Source: a virus. Taken from it: a stretch of DNA of 36,866 nt. A program made the position numbers and the translations under genes. Below, piece by piece: positions 16,677 through 24,858 of this stretch. Numbering within the stretch: position 1 is the first letter of the stretch; every line of letters starts with the position of its first letter. The stretch covers positions 1 through 36,866 of the IMG/VR virus record IMGVR_UViG_3300031722_000094; one strand, written 5' to 3'. The notes beneath the pieces were generated by a model. The model was not told the DNA's origin. It was given only the letters and a program-made list of their open reading frames with translations, and made no database searches.

Positions 16677-17257
16677 TAAACTTCCTCCAACGCCATATCG
16701 ACGTTCCAGAAGTCATATGCTCCACGCTTGTTTAGCGTCATGCTAAAGCTGGTGAAATACATCTTGACTTCCCTCACGTATCTGTTGAGTGGCGTTGCTG
16801 GCAAAACTGATCCTCGGTATGCGTCATCGTACGACATATACACGTAGAATGGCTCAGGATGATTTTCATACCACTGGCTTATAAGTATAGCAGGGGCGGC
16901 ATTGTCTGCAAGGTACATTGTTCCTACTGGAATCTGCATACCGTCTATCCAATCCATACCGCCCGAAGCAAGCCTTGAAGGCAAGTTCTCCCAAGAGGTA
17001 GAGAGGGTAAGCTTATCTGCTGTCCAGTAGGAACGTGACCTACCGTTGATCATTCTGTTTCGAGATTCGATACGGTTTCTTCCAAGACTGATGGGCGCAC
17101 GGGAATGGTCGGGAAGGACGATAGCCTCGTCTTTGCTTTCGTCTAGGTCAGTCGGTGCCAAATACTGCTGGTTCGATTCTGAATAGGAAAACTTCCTGTC
17201 GGAAAAGACTAATGCCTGTGGGCGACTGAACGTTCTATGGTTATCCAGAACGAACAT
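16676..17257 (-). CDS. Distal tail protein (Dit-like)
   Basis: A 193-residue protein between tape measure and hub, the classical place of the distal tail protein that forms the ring joining tail tube and tip. AAGGAG lies ten bases before ATG 17257, and the gene follows the tape measure by three bases. The beta-rich content (RSYWTADKLTLSTSWENLPS, EPFYVYMSYDDAYR, VKMYFTSFSMTLNKRGAYDFWNVDMALEEV) fits a Dit N-terminal barrel; the last segment resembles the final strands of the Dit/tube fold, which end in an acidic residue run. No insertion large enough for a carbohydrate-binding domain is present. Assignment is mainly by position and strand pattern. Confidence 0.7.
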   Translation of the reverse strand: MFVLDNHRTFSRPQALVFSDRKFSYSESNQQYLAPTDLDESKDEAIVLPDHSRAPISLGRNRIESRNRMINGRSRSYWTADKLTLSTSWENLPSRLASGGMDWIDGMQIPVGTMYLADNAAPAILISQWYENHPEPFYVYMSYDDAYRGSVLPATPLNRYVREVKMYFTSFSMTLNKRGAYDFWNVDMALEEV

Positions 17258-17260
17258 TGA

Positions 17261-20200
17261 TCAGTAACTCCTTAATTGTCCTTGTTGCATACCCTTGATC
17301 TTTGTGATAACGGTATTTGCAATATCGTCGGCAGAAGATGGGCTGCTTGCGTGAACTTCTACTCTGTACTCATTATACACTGTGGAGCTATTGTCCGAAG
17401 ATACTGGCTTGATACTTGAAGCATCATTTGGAATGCTGAATGAAGGCATTGAATACTTGTCGTAGAACCCAGCCATGTTTCCGCTCAAAGCTGCCTTGTT
17501 CAATGCAAGCAAGCGCTTTGATTCGTACTTGTTCGTCAAAGCCTCAGAAACAGTTACGCCCTCACCAGAACGGAGCATCGTTGGAACATTGTCCCCCATT
17601 GCTACTCCACGGAAGCCGGGAAGGATTCCTCCTCGTGCTGCGTGCTGGAAGACTGCGTTCTTAAGGAACCAGTTCTTTGTGTCGAAGTAAGACTTTGGTG
17701 GGTTACCCGTATAGTCAACTTCACGTCCAGTCTTGTTGTTAACGAAGGTGTACTTGATCTTGAACATAGCCTTAAGCCTGTTAAGCTCGCCCTTGATCTT
17801 GTCAATGTTGCCCTTCCAAGCAGAGTACATTCCTGCTGCCGCTGTCTTTGCGGCAGAACCAACAGAAGATGTTGTACCCTTCAATGTCTTCATGGCATTA
17901 TTGACCTTGCTGTCGTAGTCAAGCTGCTTACGCTTGGCATCGATGATAGCCTTCTCACGAGAAATCTGGTCCTTAACGTCACCGAGGATATCCTCAAGCA
18001 ATGCCTTCTGCTTTTCAAGAGGCTTGATCTTCTGGTCCTGAATGTCCTTGATCTTCTTCTCGTATCCCCAGATTTCATTGGTAAGGTCACGCAATGCTGG
18101 GGCAAAGTCATCAATAAGCTTCTGCCAAGTGGAAACCTGTACATCACGCTGAACTTCAAGCTGGCGAATGTGCTCAGCATTCTTTGCGATGATATCTGAG
18201 ATTGCCTGTAGCTCAACCTTGTAGCTGTTCTCAATAAGAGTCTTCTGCTGGTTGAGAGAATCAAGCTGCCTGTTGAGAGCGTCAACACCCTTCTGGATTG
18301 CGTCCTTACGCTTCTCAAGCAATGAGTTCTGATCGTCAAGAGTCTTGGACTGTCCCTCAAGTGGAGACTTGGAAGCCTCTAGACCCTTTGTCTGTAGCTT
18401 GCTGCTGCTGCTAGCAGATGTGGACTGAGCACCCATCATAGCTGATGCTGCGGCTCCTGCGTCACCTGTTGATAGTGCAGATGCAAGGTCTAGCTGTGCA
18501 CGCTGCTGGTCAGCAATAATATCGTTAAGGTCTTGCACTTCCTGCAATGCTGCGATCTGGTCATCGATTGCCTGAACCTGTAGGTCAATCAAATCCTTGG
18601 ACGCTGTGTTCTTCTCAATCTGAGTATCCATCATGGAAATCTGCTGCTGTGCAGCAAAGTCAGCAATGGCAATCTGGTTCTCTAGGGCTGTGATCTGTAG
18701 CTCTACCCCGTTTAGAGCAGAGTCACGCTGAGCCTCAAGTGTGTCAGACTGATCCTGCAAGGCAGCATTGGAAGCCTCAATTGGCTTAAGCTGCTTGTCG
18801 AATGCCTCATTTACCTTGTCAATTTCCTGCTGGTAAAGCTCAGCCTTACGATTGATTTCGTCTTGCTTATCATTGAGGTCGTCAAGCTTATCGTTAAGAG
18901 GATCAATCTGGTTGCGGTTGATATCTTCAATAGTCTCATCGATCTGCTGCATTGCGTACTCAACATCGGCAGCATTCTTCATCGTGATCTTTAGACCACT
19001 AATTTCGAATGTCATGGAACCGAAGCGCTTTGTCAAAGCATTCTGAATCTTCTTGTCTTCGGTCTTGTCAATCTTAACCTCTGCCAAGTCTAGACGTGCA
19101 TTCGCCTTTGCAATCTTGTCGGACTTCTTATCATACTTGGACTGCTTAGGAGCACCACCGCCACCACCGCTAGAAGACTTCTTTGGTGCACCGGCTGGCT
19201 TCTGCCCCTGTGCTGCTGTTAGCTGAGCCTCAAGTGCTGAAATCTTTGATGCGTTAGGGTTGTCTGGGATAACTGCTGGACCCATGCTAAGGGTAGCCAT
19301 AAGACGCTGGTACTCTGCTGTCTGTGGAGCAAGAAGCATGTTTCCATCCTTGACTGCCGCAGCAACACCCGCTAGCTGTGCATTGACTCCATCGATAAGT
19401 CCTTGGTCACCAGAACCTGCAACACGCAAAAGGTTAAGCATATCCTTGCTGTCAGTGATACCGTTGGCAAATGTAGCTGCCTGATCATTAAGTGCAGGGA
19501 ATGCTGTAAGCATTGGGGTCATTGCTCCACGAAGAGTCTCTTGACCGGCTGCACCCATCTTGTCAATAGCTGGTGCAAGTAGGTCCATGGACTTCTTGTA
19601 TTCGTCAGCGGTGATCTTTCCTGATGCATATTCTGCTGACACAAGTTGCATGTATGAAGTAATGGATGCTGACGAAGCTGCAACAGTTCGTGCGTACTTA
19701 TCGGTGTCATCCTTTGTTGCACCGGTAGCGTCAGAAAGTTCATTCTGTGCAATAGAAGCTGCGTAGGTTGCGTCGTTAGCCTTGGAGAGTGCATCGTCAC
19801 GGGCCTTCTGTGCCTTGGTAACGTCCTTCTCGTCAACGCTCTGGTCCTTTAGTACCTCGTCATACTTCTTCTGTGCCTTGGCAGAAAGCTCAGACAACCT
19901 AGTAGATTCAGCCTTGGCAGCATTAAGCTTCTTGAGCTTTTCTCCCTGATCAGCCAATCCCTTAGTGCTTGCTGAGTTAAGGTCGCTACTAAGCTTTGTA
20001 CCCAAGTCCTTTGACATTTGCTTGAAGTCAACCTTGCCGTCCTTGCCGACAAGCTTAGTTACCCTAGCTGCAACGTCTACGAAGATTTCGTGCTTACCTG
20101 CTAGAGTAGAAATCTGCTCGATGATGCTATTGGCAACCTTGACTGGTGCTCCCTGAGCCATAAGGTCCATGAACATAGAGTTGAACAGTGTGGATGCCTC

Positions 20201-23200
20201 AGCCTTGGAAGCATTCTTTGCTACGTCGATCTGAGTCTTGAAGGTATCTGGGTTATCCTTGATGTAGGACTGAGCAGTAGCTGCCTGAGTTCTACCCTCG
20301 ACAGAAGTGTCAGATGCCTTTACACCAAAACCACTTGTGCGTGGAGTGAAGTTTAGCGCTGCACCCATTCCCTGAATTGCATCGGCAGAGAACTTAGCGG
20401 CTTCTCCCAATTCCTTGATATGCTTCTGCTGACGCTGGTAAGCATCGTAGACCAACCAAGCAACACCAGCCACAGCGGCAAGTCCAGCAATGACAAGTCC
20501 TGCTGGGGAAACAAGTGCACCCAATGCACCAGCGGCAAGTGGTCCAGCACTAAGAAGAGGAGTGAATGCTGCTGCAATTCTTGTTCCCTTAAGTAGCGCA
20601 CCCACACCACTGAATGCTTGAAGTCCCATGGATGCCATCATAAGGTTCTGAGAGAACTCACCAACCTGACCGGGAACAAAGCTCAATGCCATAGATAGAG
20701 CACTGACAGAGGACATAATTCCTTGGAACTTACCCTGACTAATTCCTCCGCTACCCGCAGCTACAACTGGGCCTTCACGAAGACTTCCGACTGTGCCAGT
20801 ACGCTTAACTGCACTAGTAAGAATCTTCGTTGCTTCGCTAAGCTGACCTGATGCAATTACTGCTCCACCAAGGACACCATCACTAAGGTTGGTAACTGCC
20901 TTTGCTGGGGAATGAACTCCCAGAACTTCTGCTGCCTTGCCTACTGTTGCACCAGCTTGTGCCATGCCAGCGGCTAGACCAGCGGTAGCTGCCTCAACAA
21001 GCTTCTTTCCTGCGGCTTCTGCAAGCTTGGTAACTTCTACTGCTGCTCCTGTAGCCATTGGAGAAAGTCCATTGTATGCTGCCTTGCCCTTTGCGTAGAA
21101 CGCATCGACATTACCAGTATTAAGACTTGTCTGTGTAGCTACCCTAGTTCCTGCGGCAAGATATCCACTGCTAGCGTTTGTTCCTAGAGCAGTCTTTCCT
21201 ACCCCGCCAAGCTTAAGTGAAAGCTCTTCGTCAAGGGTGGCAATACCATTCATTGCCTGAATAGCCTTCTGTGTTGCTGGGTGCCAACCCTTTTCGAAGT
21301 TGTCCATCTCAGCAACGAAGTCTTCTAGGCTTAGTCCTGCAAGCTTAGACATTTCAAGCATAAGCTTGGAGTCACGAGGAATTTCCTGAGCAATCTGCTC
21401 AACCCTGTTAAGGTACTGGTTGATTGCACCGTTATCTGGGGTAAGGTTTCCTGCCTGCCACATCTTTTGCCCGGCAGCATTTGTCTGCTTTGTTAGGTGG
21501 GCAGACTGAACGTTTGTCATACCGCCCATCTGTGCGGCTGAAACGTTCTTCCAGTTCTTAGCCATTTCAGCTTCAATGGCTACCTTCTGCTGCTGTAGAC
21601 GAGCACCATCCTCAGTCTTTGCAAAGTTTGCTGCGCGAAGTCTATAGTTCTCGGGAGCCTTGTAGCGTGTTCCGTCAAGCTGTGCCTTGGCAATATCCCT
21701 AACCTGCTGATTAGCTGACTGATTAAGTGCGGCAACAACCTTTGCTGTGCTGACCTTACCCTTAGCGGATAGTTCAGCGACAGCCTTGTTTGCCTCTTCA
21801 ATAGCTGCGGAACCGGCCTTCTCAATGGCAGCGAACAACTTTGTGATGCTGGCCTCAGACTTTGCGTGAACGTTGGAAGGCATGACAACTCTGTCAGTGT
21901 CTCTCTGTCCATTGATTCCCACAACACCATCAGCGAATCCACGAATCTTTGCACCAGCATTGATTGCCCTGAGGACTCCCTGATTTCCCTGTGTACCGCT
22001 CTTGGTTACAACAGACTCACCGGGCATTAGTGCTGCAAGTTCAGAGTCCCTATTTCCTGTGCCACCAACCATGCCGACACGGCCCTTAGCGAATCCCTTG
22101 ATCTTACCAATACGGAATCCTGCTGGGTTTTGCTGAATAGCTGACGATGCTGCCAATAGCATATTCTTGTAGGCACCAGCAAGCATGTTGACTTCTGCAC
22201 GCTGTACGGCAAGTGCTCCTGTGAGACCAGTGACCTTTCCTTCAAGGCTGGCTGCTGCTGCGGCGGTATCAAGCTCTGCCTCAGCCAAGTACATTGTGTC
22301 TTCGCCACCCTTACGGAAGCGTGCGAACATGTTGCCAATGTTGATACCGAACTTCATGATGTTACCGAACATGTTGGCGAACAAACCAACAGTCATTGTG
22401 ACTGCTGGCATGATGACTCCAACACCGGTAACAATGGCAGTGATGAATCCTTGAAGGACTGGATTGAGGTTGTTGAATCCGTTTGCTACGTTGGTAGCGA
22501 AGTCAAGAATAGGTGTAGCAATCTTTAGGAACTGCTCACCAATAGGAGCGATTGCTCCCTTGAGTCTTTCAAGGCTACCGGTGAACTTTACGTTGATTGC
22601 ATTCTCTACCTTGGAAAGTTCTGATTCGGAAAGCTTGGCAAGGCTAGATGTTGAAGCTCCAACAAGGTCCATAACCTTTGATGCCTGTGAACCATCACGG
22701 CTGAGGTTCTTGAACATTGCACCCATACGTGCGAACTGGAACTTACCGAATACCTTGACAAGTACCTGCTGCTGGTCAGACTCAGAAAGCTTCTTTAGGG
22801 CGTCACCGAACGATGTGACCATCCCCATAAGGTCGCCCTCGTTGTTCTTGGCGATGGACTCAAGGTTGATACCGAATGACTTGGCTTCGTCCTTTGCCTT
22901 CTGTGTTGGTGCAATCAATGATGCAAGGCTGGACTTAAGGGCGTTTGCTCCCTGTGATGCGGAAACTCCACCTTCACGCATTGCAGTCATGAATACTGCC
23001 AAGTCCTTAACGTCACCACCAAGACCCTTGATTACGGGAGCTACCTTAGGGATTGCTGTCGTAATGTCGTCCAGCGATGTTACCGTCTGGTTTTCAACGG
23101 CGTTAAGGAAGTCAATGGTGCTACCCAAGTCCTTAGAGGAAATGTTGAATGCGGACTGCAAGCTGATCGTTGTATCAAGTGCTTGGTTGCTGTCAATCTG

Positions 23201-24064
23201 ACCAAGGGTAGCAAGACGTGTTGCCTGAACTGTCTGAGCAGTTAGCTTCTGCCCCTGAAAACCTGCTGCTGCGGCCTTTGCTGACAAGTTGATTGTGTCA
23301 GAAATCTTGATTCCGTACTTGGTATACTCATCAGCTAGCTTGCGTACTCCGTTGTATGCAATGTCTGTTTCACCGATAGAAGTCATCGTGTCTCCGTAGA
23401 CACGCTTGAAGGCAACCATGGACTTTTCGATATCAATGAAAGCCTTGGCTGCCATTGTTCCGAAGATTGTTAGAGGTACGGTGAATCCCACCATAAGCTG
23501 ACGACCAGCCCACTGTGTATTCTTACCCCAGTTGATAAGACCTGTAGCACCGTTGCTCATGATCTTGTTGAATAGCTGCATACGCTGGGTAGCGATCTGT
23601 GCATCTGCACCCATTAGTTGCATTGGGCGAATAGCAAGAGCCTTGGTCATACCGTTCGCAGATTCACCAAGCGCTACATATTGTGTACTGAGACGCTTGA
23701 CCCTATCTTCGGCAAGGCCCATAATCTCCTTGTGCTGCTTGGAGAAAATGTTGTTGAACTTACCTGATGCTGCTGCACCATACGAAAAGTATTGACCAAG
23801 GCTCATCTTGCCCTTGTCAATTGTCTTACCTAGGCTACCAACGGATGTTTCTACGTTGGCGATGTGTGTAGAGAATGCCTTAGTTGCTTCTGCCTGTGAA
23901 GCAAATGTGCGAATAAGCTCTTGCTGCTTCTTTACTGCCGAAGAGTTTGTCGCAATTACAGACTGATTAAACTGTGAAATTCCAACTTGGAGTGCTCTCA
24001 GTTGATCAAGGGCAGACCTTGAGTCAATTTGTACACCAATGCCAGCCGTTACGTCCTGTGTCAT
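17261..24064 (-). CDS. Tape measure protein
   Basis: A 2267-residue protein that sets tail length; at about 0.15 nm per residue this predicts a tail near 340 nm. ATG 24064 has AGGAG six bases upstream. Residues about 200-520 are the TP901-type core (IEKSMVAFKRVYGDT, then KAAAAGFQGQ, AVENQTVTSLDDI and MREGGVSASQGANALKSSL). Hydrophobic segments lie at about 185-210, 535-570 and 1170-1205, the last with LVIAGLAAVAGVAWLVYDAY. A glycine-rich linker with five consecutive glycines lies near 1635, followed by long coiled coil to about 2060 (DIIADQQRAQLDLA and similar). Two related glycine-glutamate motifs occur, near 670 (DSELAALMPGESVV) and near 2155 (GDNVPTMLRSGEGVTVSEA). No peptidase or muramidase motif was recognised. 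The gene has its own candidate extended -10 promoter. Confidence 0.96.
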   Translation of the reverse strand: MTQDVTAGIGVQIDSRSALDQLRALQVGISQFNQSVIATNSSAVKKQQELIRTFASQAEATKAFSTHIANVETSVGSLGKTIDKGKMSLGQYFSYGAAASGKFNNIFSKQHKEIMGLAEDRVKRLSTQYVALGESANGMTKALAIRPMQLMGADAQIATQRMQLFNKIMSNGATGLINWGKNTQWAGRQLMVGFTVPLTIFGTMAAKAFIDIEKSMVAFKRVYGDTMTSIGETDIAYNGVRKLADEYTKYGIKISDTINLSAKAAAAGFQGQKLTAQTVQATRLATLGQIDSNQALDTTISLQSAFNISSKDLGSTIDFLNAVENQTVTSLDDITTAIPKVAPVIKGLGGDVKDLAVFMTAMREGGVSASQGANALKSSLASLIAPTQKAKDEAKSFGINLESIAKNNEGDLMGMVTSFGDALKKLSESDQQQVLVKVFGKFQFARMGAMFKNLSRDGSQASKVMDLVGASTSSLAKLSESELSKVENAINVKFTGSLERLKGAIAPIGEQFLKIATPILDFATNVANGFNNLNPVLQGFITAIVTGVGVIMPAVTMTVGLFANMFGNIMKFGINIGNMFARFRKGGEDTMYLAEAELDTAAAAASLEGKVTGLTGALAVQRAEVNMLAGAYKNMLLAASSAIQQNPAGFRIGKIKGFAKGRVGMVGGTGNRDSELAALMPGESVVTKSGTQGNQGVLRAINAGAKIRGFADGVVGINGQRDTDRVVMPSNVHAKSEASITKLFAAIEKAGSAAIEEANKAVAELSAKGKVSTAKVVAALNQSANQQVRDIAKAQLDGTRYKAPENYRLRAANFAKTEDGARLQQQKVAIEAEMAKNWKNVSAAQMGGMTNVQSAHLTKQTNAAGQKMWQAGNLTPDNGAINQYLNRVEQIAQEIPRDSKLMLEMSKLAGLSLEDFVAEMDNFEKGWHPATQKAIQAMNGIATLDEELSLKLGGVGKTALGTNASSGYLAAGTRVATQTSLNTGNVDAFYAKGKAAYNGLSPMATGAAVEVTKLAEAAGKKLVEAATAGLAAGMAQAGATVGKAAEVLGVHSPAKAVTNLSDGVLGGAVIASGQLSEATKILTSAVKRTGTVGSLREGPVVAAGSGGISQGKFQGIMSSVSALSMALSFVPGQVGEFSQNLMMASMGLQAFSGVGALLKGTRIAAAFTPLLSAGPLAAGALGALVSPAGLVIAGLAAVAGVAWLVYDAYQRQQKHIKELGEAAKFSADAIQGMGAALNFTPRTSGFGVKASDTSVEGRTQAATAQSYIKDNPDTFKTQIDVAKNASKAEASTLFNSMFMDLMAQGAPVKVANSIIEQISTLAGKHEIFVDVAARVTKLVGKDGKVDFKQMSKDLGTKLSSDLNSASTKGLADQGEKLKKLNAAKAESTRLSELSAKAQKKYDEVLKDQSVDEKDVTKAQKARDDALSKANDATYAASIAQNELSDATGATKDDTDKYARTVAASSASITSYMQLVSAEYASGKITADEYKKSMDLLAPAIDKMGAAGQETLRGAMTPMLTAFPALNDQAATFANGITDSKDMLNLLRVAGSGDQGLIDGVNAQLAGVAAAVKDGNMLLAPQTAEYQRLMATLSMGPAVIPDNPNASKISALEAQLTAAQGQKPAGAPKKSSSGGGGGAPKQSKYDKKSDKIAKANARLDLAEVKIDKTEDKKIQNALTKRFGSMTFEISGLKITMKNAADVEYAMQQIDETIEDINRNQIDPLNDKLDDLNDKQDEINRKAELYQQEIDKVNEAFDKQLKPIEASNAALQDQSDTLEAQRDSALNGVELQITALENQIAIADFAAQQQISMMDTQIEKNTASKDLIDLQVQAIDDQIAALQEVQDLNDIIADQQRAQLDLASALSTGDAGAAASAMMGAQSTSASSSSKLQTKGLEASKSPLEGQSKTLDDQNSLLEKRKDAIQKGVDALNRQLDSLNQQKTLIENSYKVELQAISDIIAKNAEHIRQLEVQRDVQVSTWQKLIDDFAPALRDLTNEIWGYEKKIKDIQDQKIKPLEKQKALLEDILGDVKDQISREKAIIDAKRKQLDYDSKVNNAMKTLKGTTSSVGSAAKTAAAGMYSAWKGNIDKIKGELNRLKAMFKIKYTFVNNKTGREVDYTGNPPKSYFDTKNWFLKNAVFQHAARGGILPGFRGVAMGDNVPTMLRSGEGVTVSEALTNKYESKRLLALNKAALSGNMAGFYDKYSMPSFSIPNDASSIKPVSSDNSSTVYNEYRVEVHASSPSSADDIANTVITKIKGMQQGQLRSY

Positions 24065-24070
24065 ATTTCT

Positions 24071-24095
24071 CCTATCAATGATTATATCAGATAGG
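24071..24095. repeat. Inverted repeat around the tape-measure promoter and ribosome site
   Basis: On the minus strand CCTATC (24095-24090) and GATAGG (24076-24071) form six-base arms around a 13-base centre that contains the -10 box. The downstream arm overlaps the ribosome binding site (GATAGGAG). It could be an operator. Confidence 0.45.
24081..24089 (-). promoter_or_regulatory. Extended -10 promoter before tape measure
   Basis: TGATATAAT on the minus strand, a perfect -10 with the TGN extension, seven bases after the chaperone stop at 24096. No -35 match is seen at 16-19 bases. The predicted leader is about ten bases and contains AGGAG. Confidence 0.55.
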
Positions 24096-24769
24096 CTATT
24101 CTATGATTTCGTAATCCAGCCCCATACCAATACCGAATCCAAGCTTTTCTGCTGCTGCTCCTTGAAGCGACAAAATGTCGTTGCTTTGACCAGCTAGGCC
24201 GTGCTTTTCTAGAACCTTGTCCCTGTAGGAATCGAAGGTTACTTCTTCCTGTACGCCATTTTGCTCGTCAAGGTTTACTCCCTTGAGTGCCGCTTGGAAT
24301 TTCTTCATTTGATAATCGTCGTCATGCTTAGCGACGAGAACTGCGGTTAGCTCCTGCATGGAAAGTGACTCTTCTAGGTCTTGATAGTCCTTCCAGATTC
24401 CAAGCAGGAACGCTTCCGACTCCAACTTAACTAAGTCGGTGTCTTCCCAACTAGTTCCGCCGCTTACACGTTTCCCACAGCACGCATATCGATGCCTGCG
24501 GCTGCCTTGATCATTTCGTAGTAATTGTTCATATCAAGGTTGTCTTCGATCCACACCTTGTTTGCAAGTTCTGCATTCCACTGCTTGAGTGCAAGCACTA
24601 CACATGCGGTTAGTACGTCGAATGACTTGTCGTTGTCTTCCTGTACTGCGTCTAGCTTAGCAAACTCTTTCATGAACTTTCGTAGTCCTGCGATCTTAAG
24701 TGGTCGCATCTCAATCGTTACGCCGTCTCCTAGTTCTAGGGTTTCGGTTTCATACACACTTGTAGCCAT
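24096..24769 (-). CDS. Tail assembly chaperone, long -1 frameshift product (gpGT-like)
   Basis: The fusion form of the tail assembly chaperone, which helps tail tube subunits assemble on the tape measure. Translation begins at ATG 24769, shifts -1 at the GGGAAAC heptamer (24470-24476) and continues to the TAG at 24096-24098. It gives 100 residues of the first frame plus 124 of the second (RVSGGTSWEDTDLVKLESEA onwards), 224 in all. The second frame lacks a usable ribosome site for its only early start (TTG 24425) and is fully open back to the slip site, which supports frameshifting. The C-terminal part is helical (LLGIWKDYQDLEESLS, KKFQAALKGV). Position between major tail protein and tape measure is the standard one for lambda G/GT analogues. 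Confidence 0.88.
24464..24769 (-). CDS. Tail assembly chaperone, short product (gpG-like)
   Basis: The unshifted product: 101 residues from ATG 24769, with AAGGA before it, to TAA 24464. The N-terminus is beta-like (VYETETLELGDGVTIEMRPL) and residues 25-95 are helical (LRKFMKEFAKLDAVQ, NYYEMIKAAAGID), the usual layout of phage gpG analogues. In lambda the short form is made in large excess and only a few percent of ribosomes shift. The hairpin and promoter between the tail protein gene and this gene suggest it is expressed on a separate, perhaps lower, level than the tail tube protein. Confidence 0.88.
   Translation of the reverse strand: MATSVYETETLELGDGVTIEMRPLKIAGLRKFMKEFAKLDAVQEDNDKSFDVLTACVVLALKQWNAELANKVWIEDNLDMNNYYEMIKAAAGIDMRAVGNV
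24470..24476 (-). promoter_or_regulatory. -1 ribosomal frameshift site GGGAAAC
   Basis: In the first frame the codons are GTG GGA AAC GTG TAA. G GGA AAC is a canonical X-XXY-YYZ slippery heptamer, five codons inside the last part of the short frame with the stop one codon after it. Slipping by -1 continues CGT GTA AGC GGC into the second open frame. A six-base stem (CCGACT with AGTCGG) lies 30 bases downstream, probably too far to stimulate. Confidence 0.9.
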
Positions 24770-24798
24770 GGTTTCCTTTCAAATAGCTGAATAGCAAA

Positions 24799-24807
24799 AG
24801 TATAGCA
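24799..24807 (-). promoter_or_regulatory. Extended -10 promoter before tail chaperones
   Basis: TGCTATACT on the minus strand, starting five bases after the base of the terminator-like hairpin. No -35 match. Expected start near 24792, at the edge of the inverted-repeat arm, giving a leader of about 24 bases with the ribosome site AAAGGA. Confidence 0.5.
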
Positions 24808-24811
24808 CAAT

Positions 24812-24835
24812 GGGCCGGTCCCGAAGGACCGACCC
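24812..24835 (-). terminator. Terminator-like hairpin after major tail protein
   Basis: Minus strand GGGTCGGTCC, TTCG loop, GGACCGGCCC: a ten-base-pair stem with one G-T pair, closed by the extra-stable C-UUCG-G tetraloop. It is followed by ATTGTGCTATACTTTT, which has no immediate U-tract. It lies 24 bases after the major tail protein stop. It could terminate partly or protect the 3' end of the tail protein mRNA. Confidence 0.7.
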
Positions 24836-24858
24836 ACCGTATTCAGCTATTCTATCGA

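Larger units (their letters stand above)
24782..24851. repeat. Twelve-base inverted repeat enclosing hairpin and promoter
   Basis: AATAGCTGAATA at 24782-24793 and its perfect complement TATTCAGCTATT at 24840-24851 flank the terminator-like hairpin and the extended -10 element between major tail protein and chaperone genes. In a readthrough transcript they could pair as an outer stem placed close to the chaperone ribosome site. Confidence 0.7.

Noticed and set aside
16884-16892. TGNTAYAMT matches inside coding sequence (also at 7914-7922 and 30046-30054)
   Set aside because: They lie deep within genes with no nearby start downstream that needs them, and their number is close to chance expectation.
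22464-23201. 245-residue plus-strand ORF opposite the tape measure
   Set aside because: It is the antisense of well-supported tape-measure codons, has no ribosome site, and its composition reflects reverse-read codons. The other long plus-strand ORFs (for example 29679-30110) are rejected for the same reason.
24096-24425. Separate gene starting at TTG 24425 for the second tail chaperone
   Set aside because: No ribosome site lies before the TTG, and the frame is open back to the GGGAAAC slip site, so a frameshift product explains it better.
24428-24451. Six-base stem CCGACT/AGTCGG as frameshift stimulator
   Set aside because: It begins about 30 bases after the slippery site, beyond the usual 5-9 bases.
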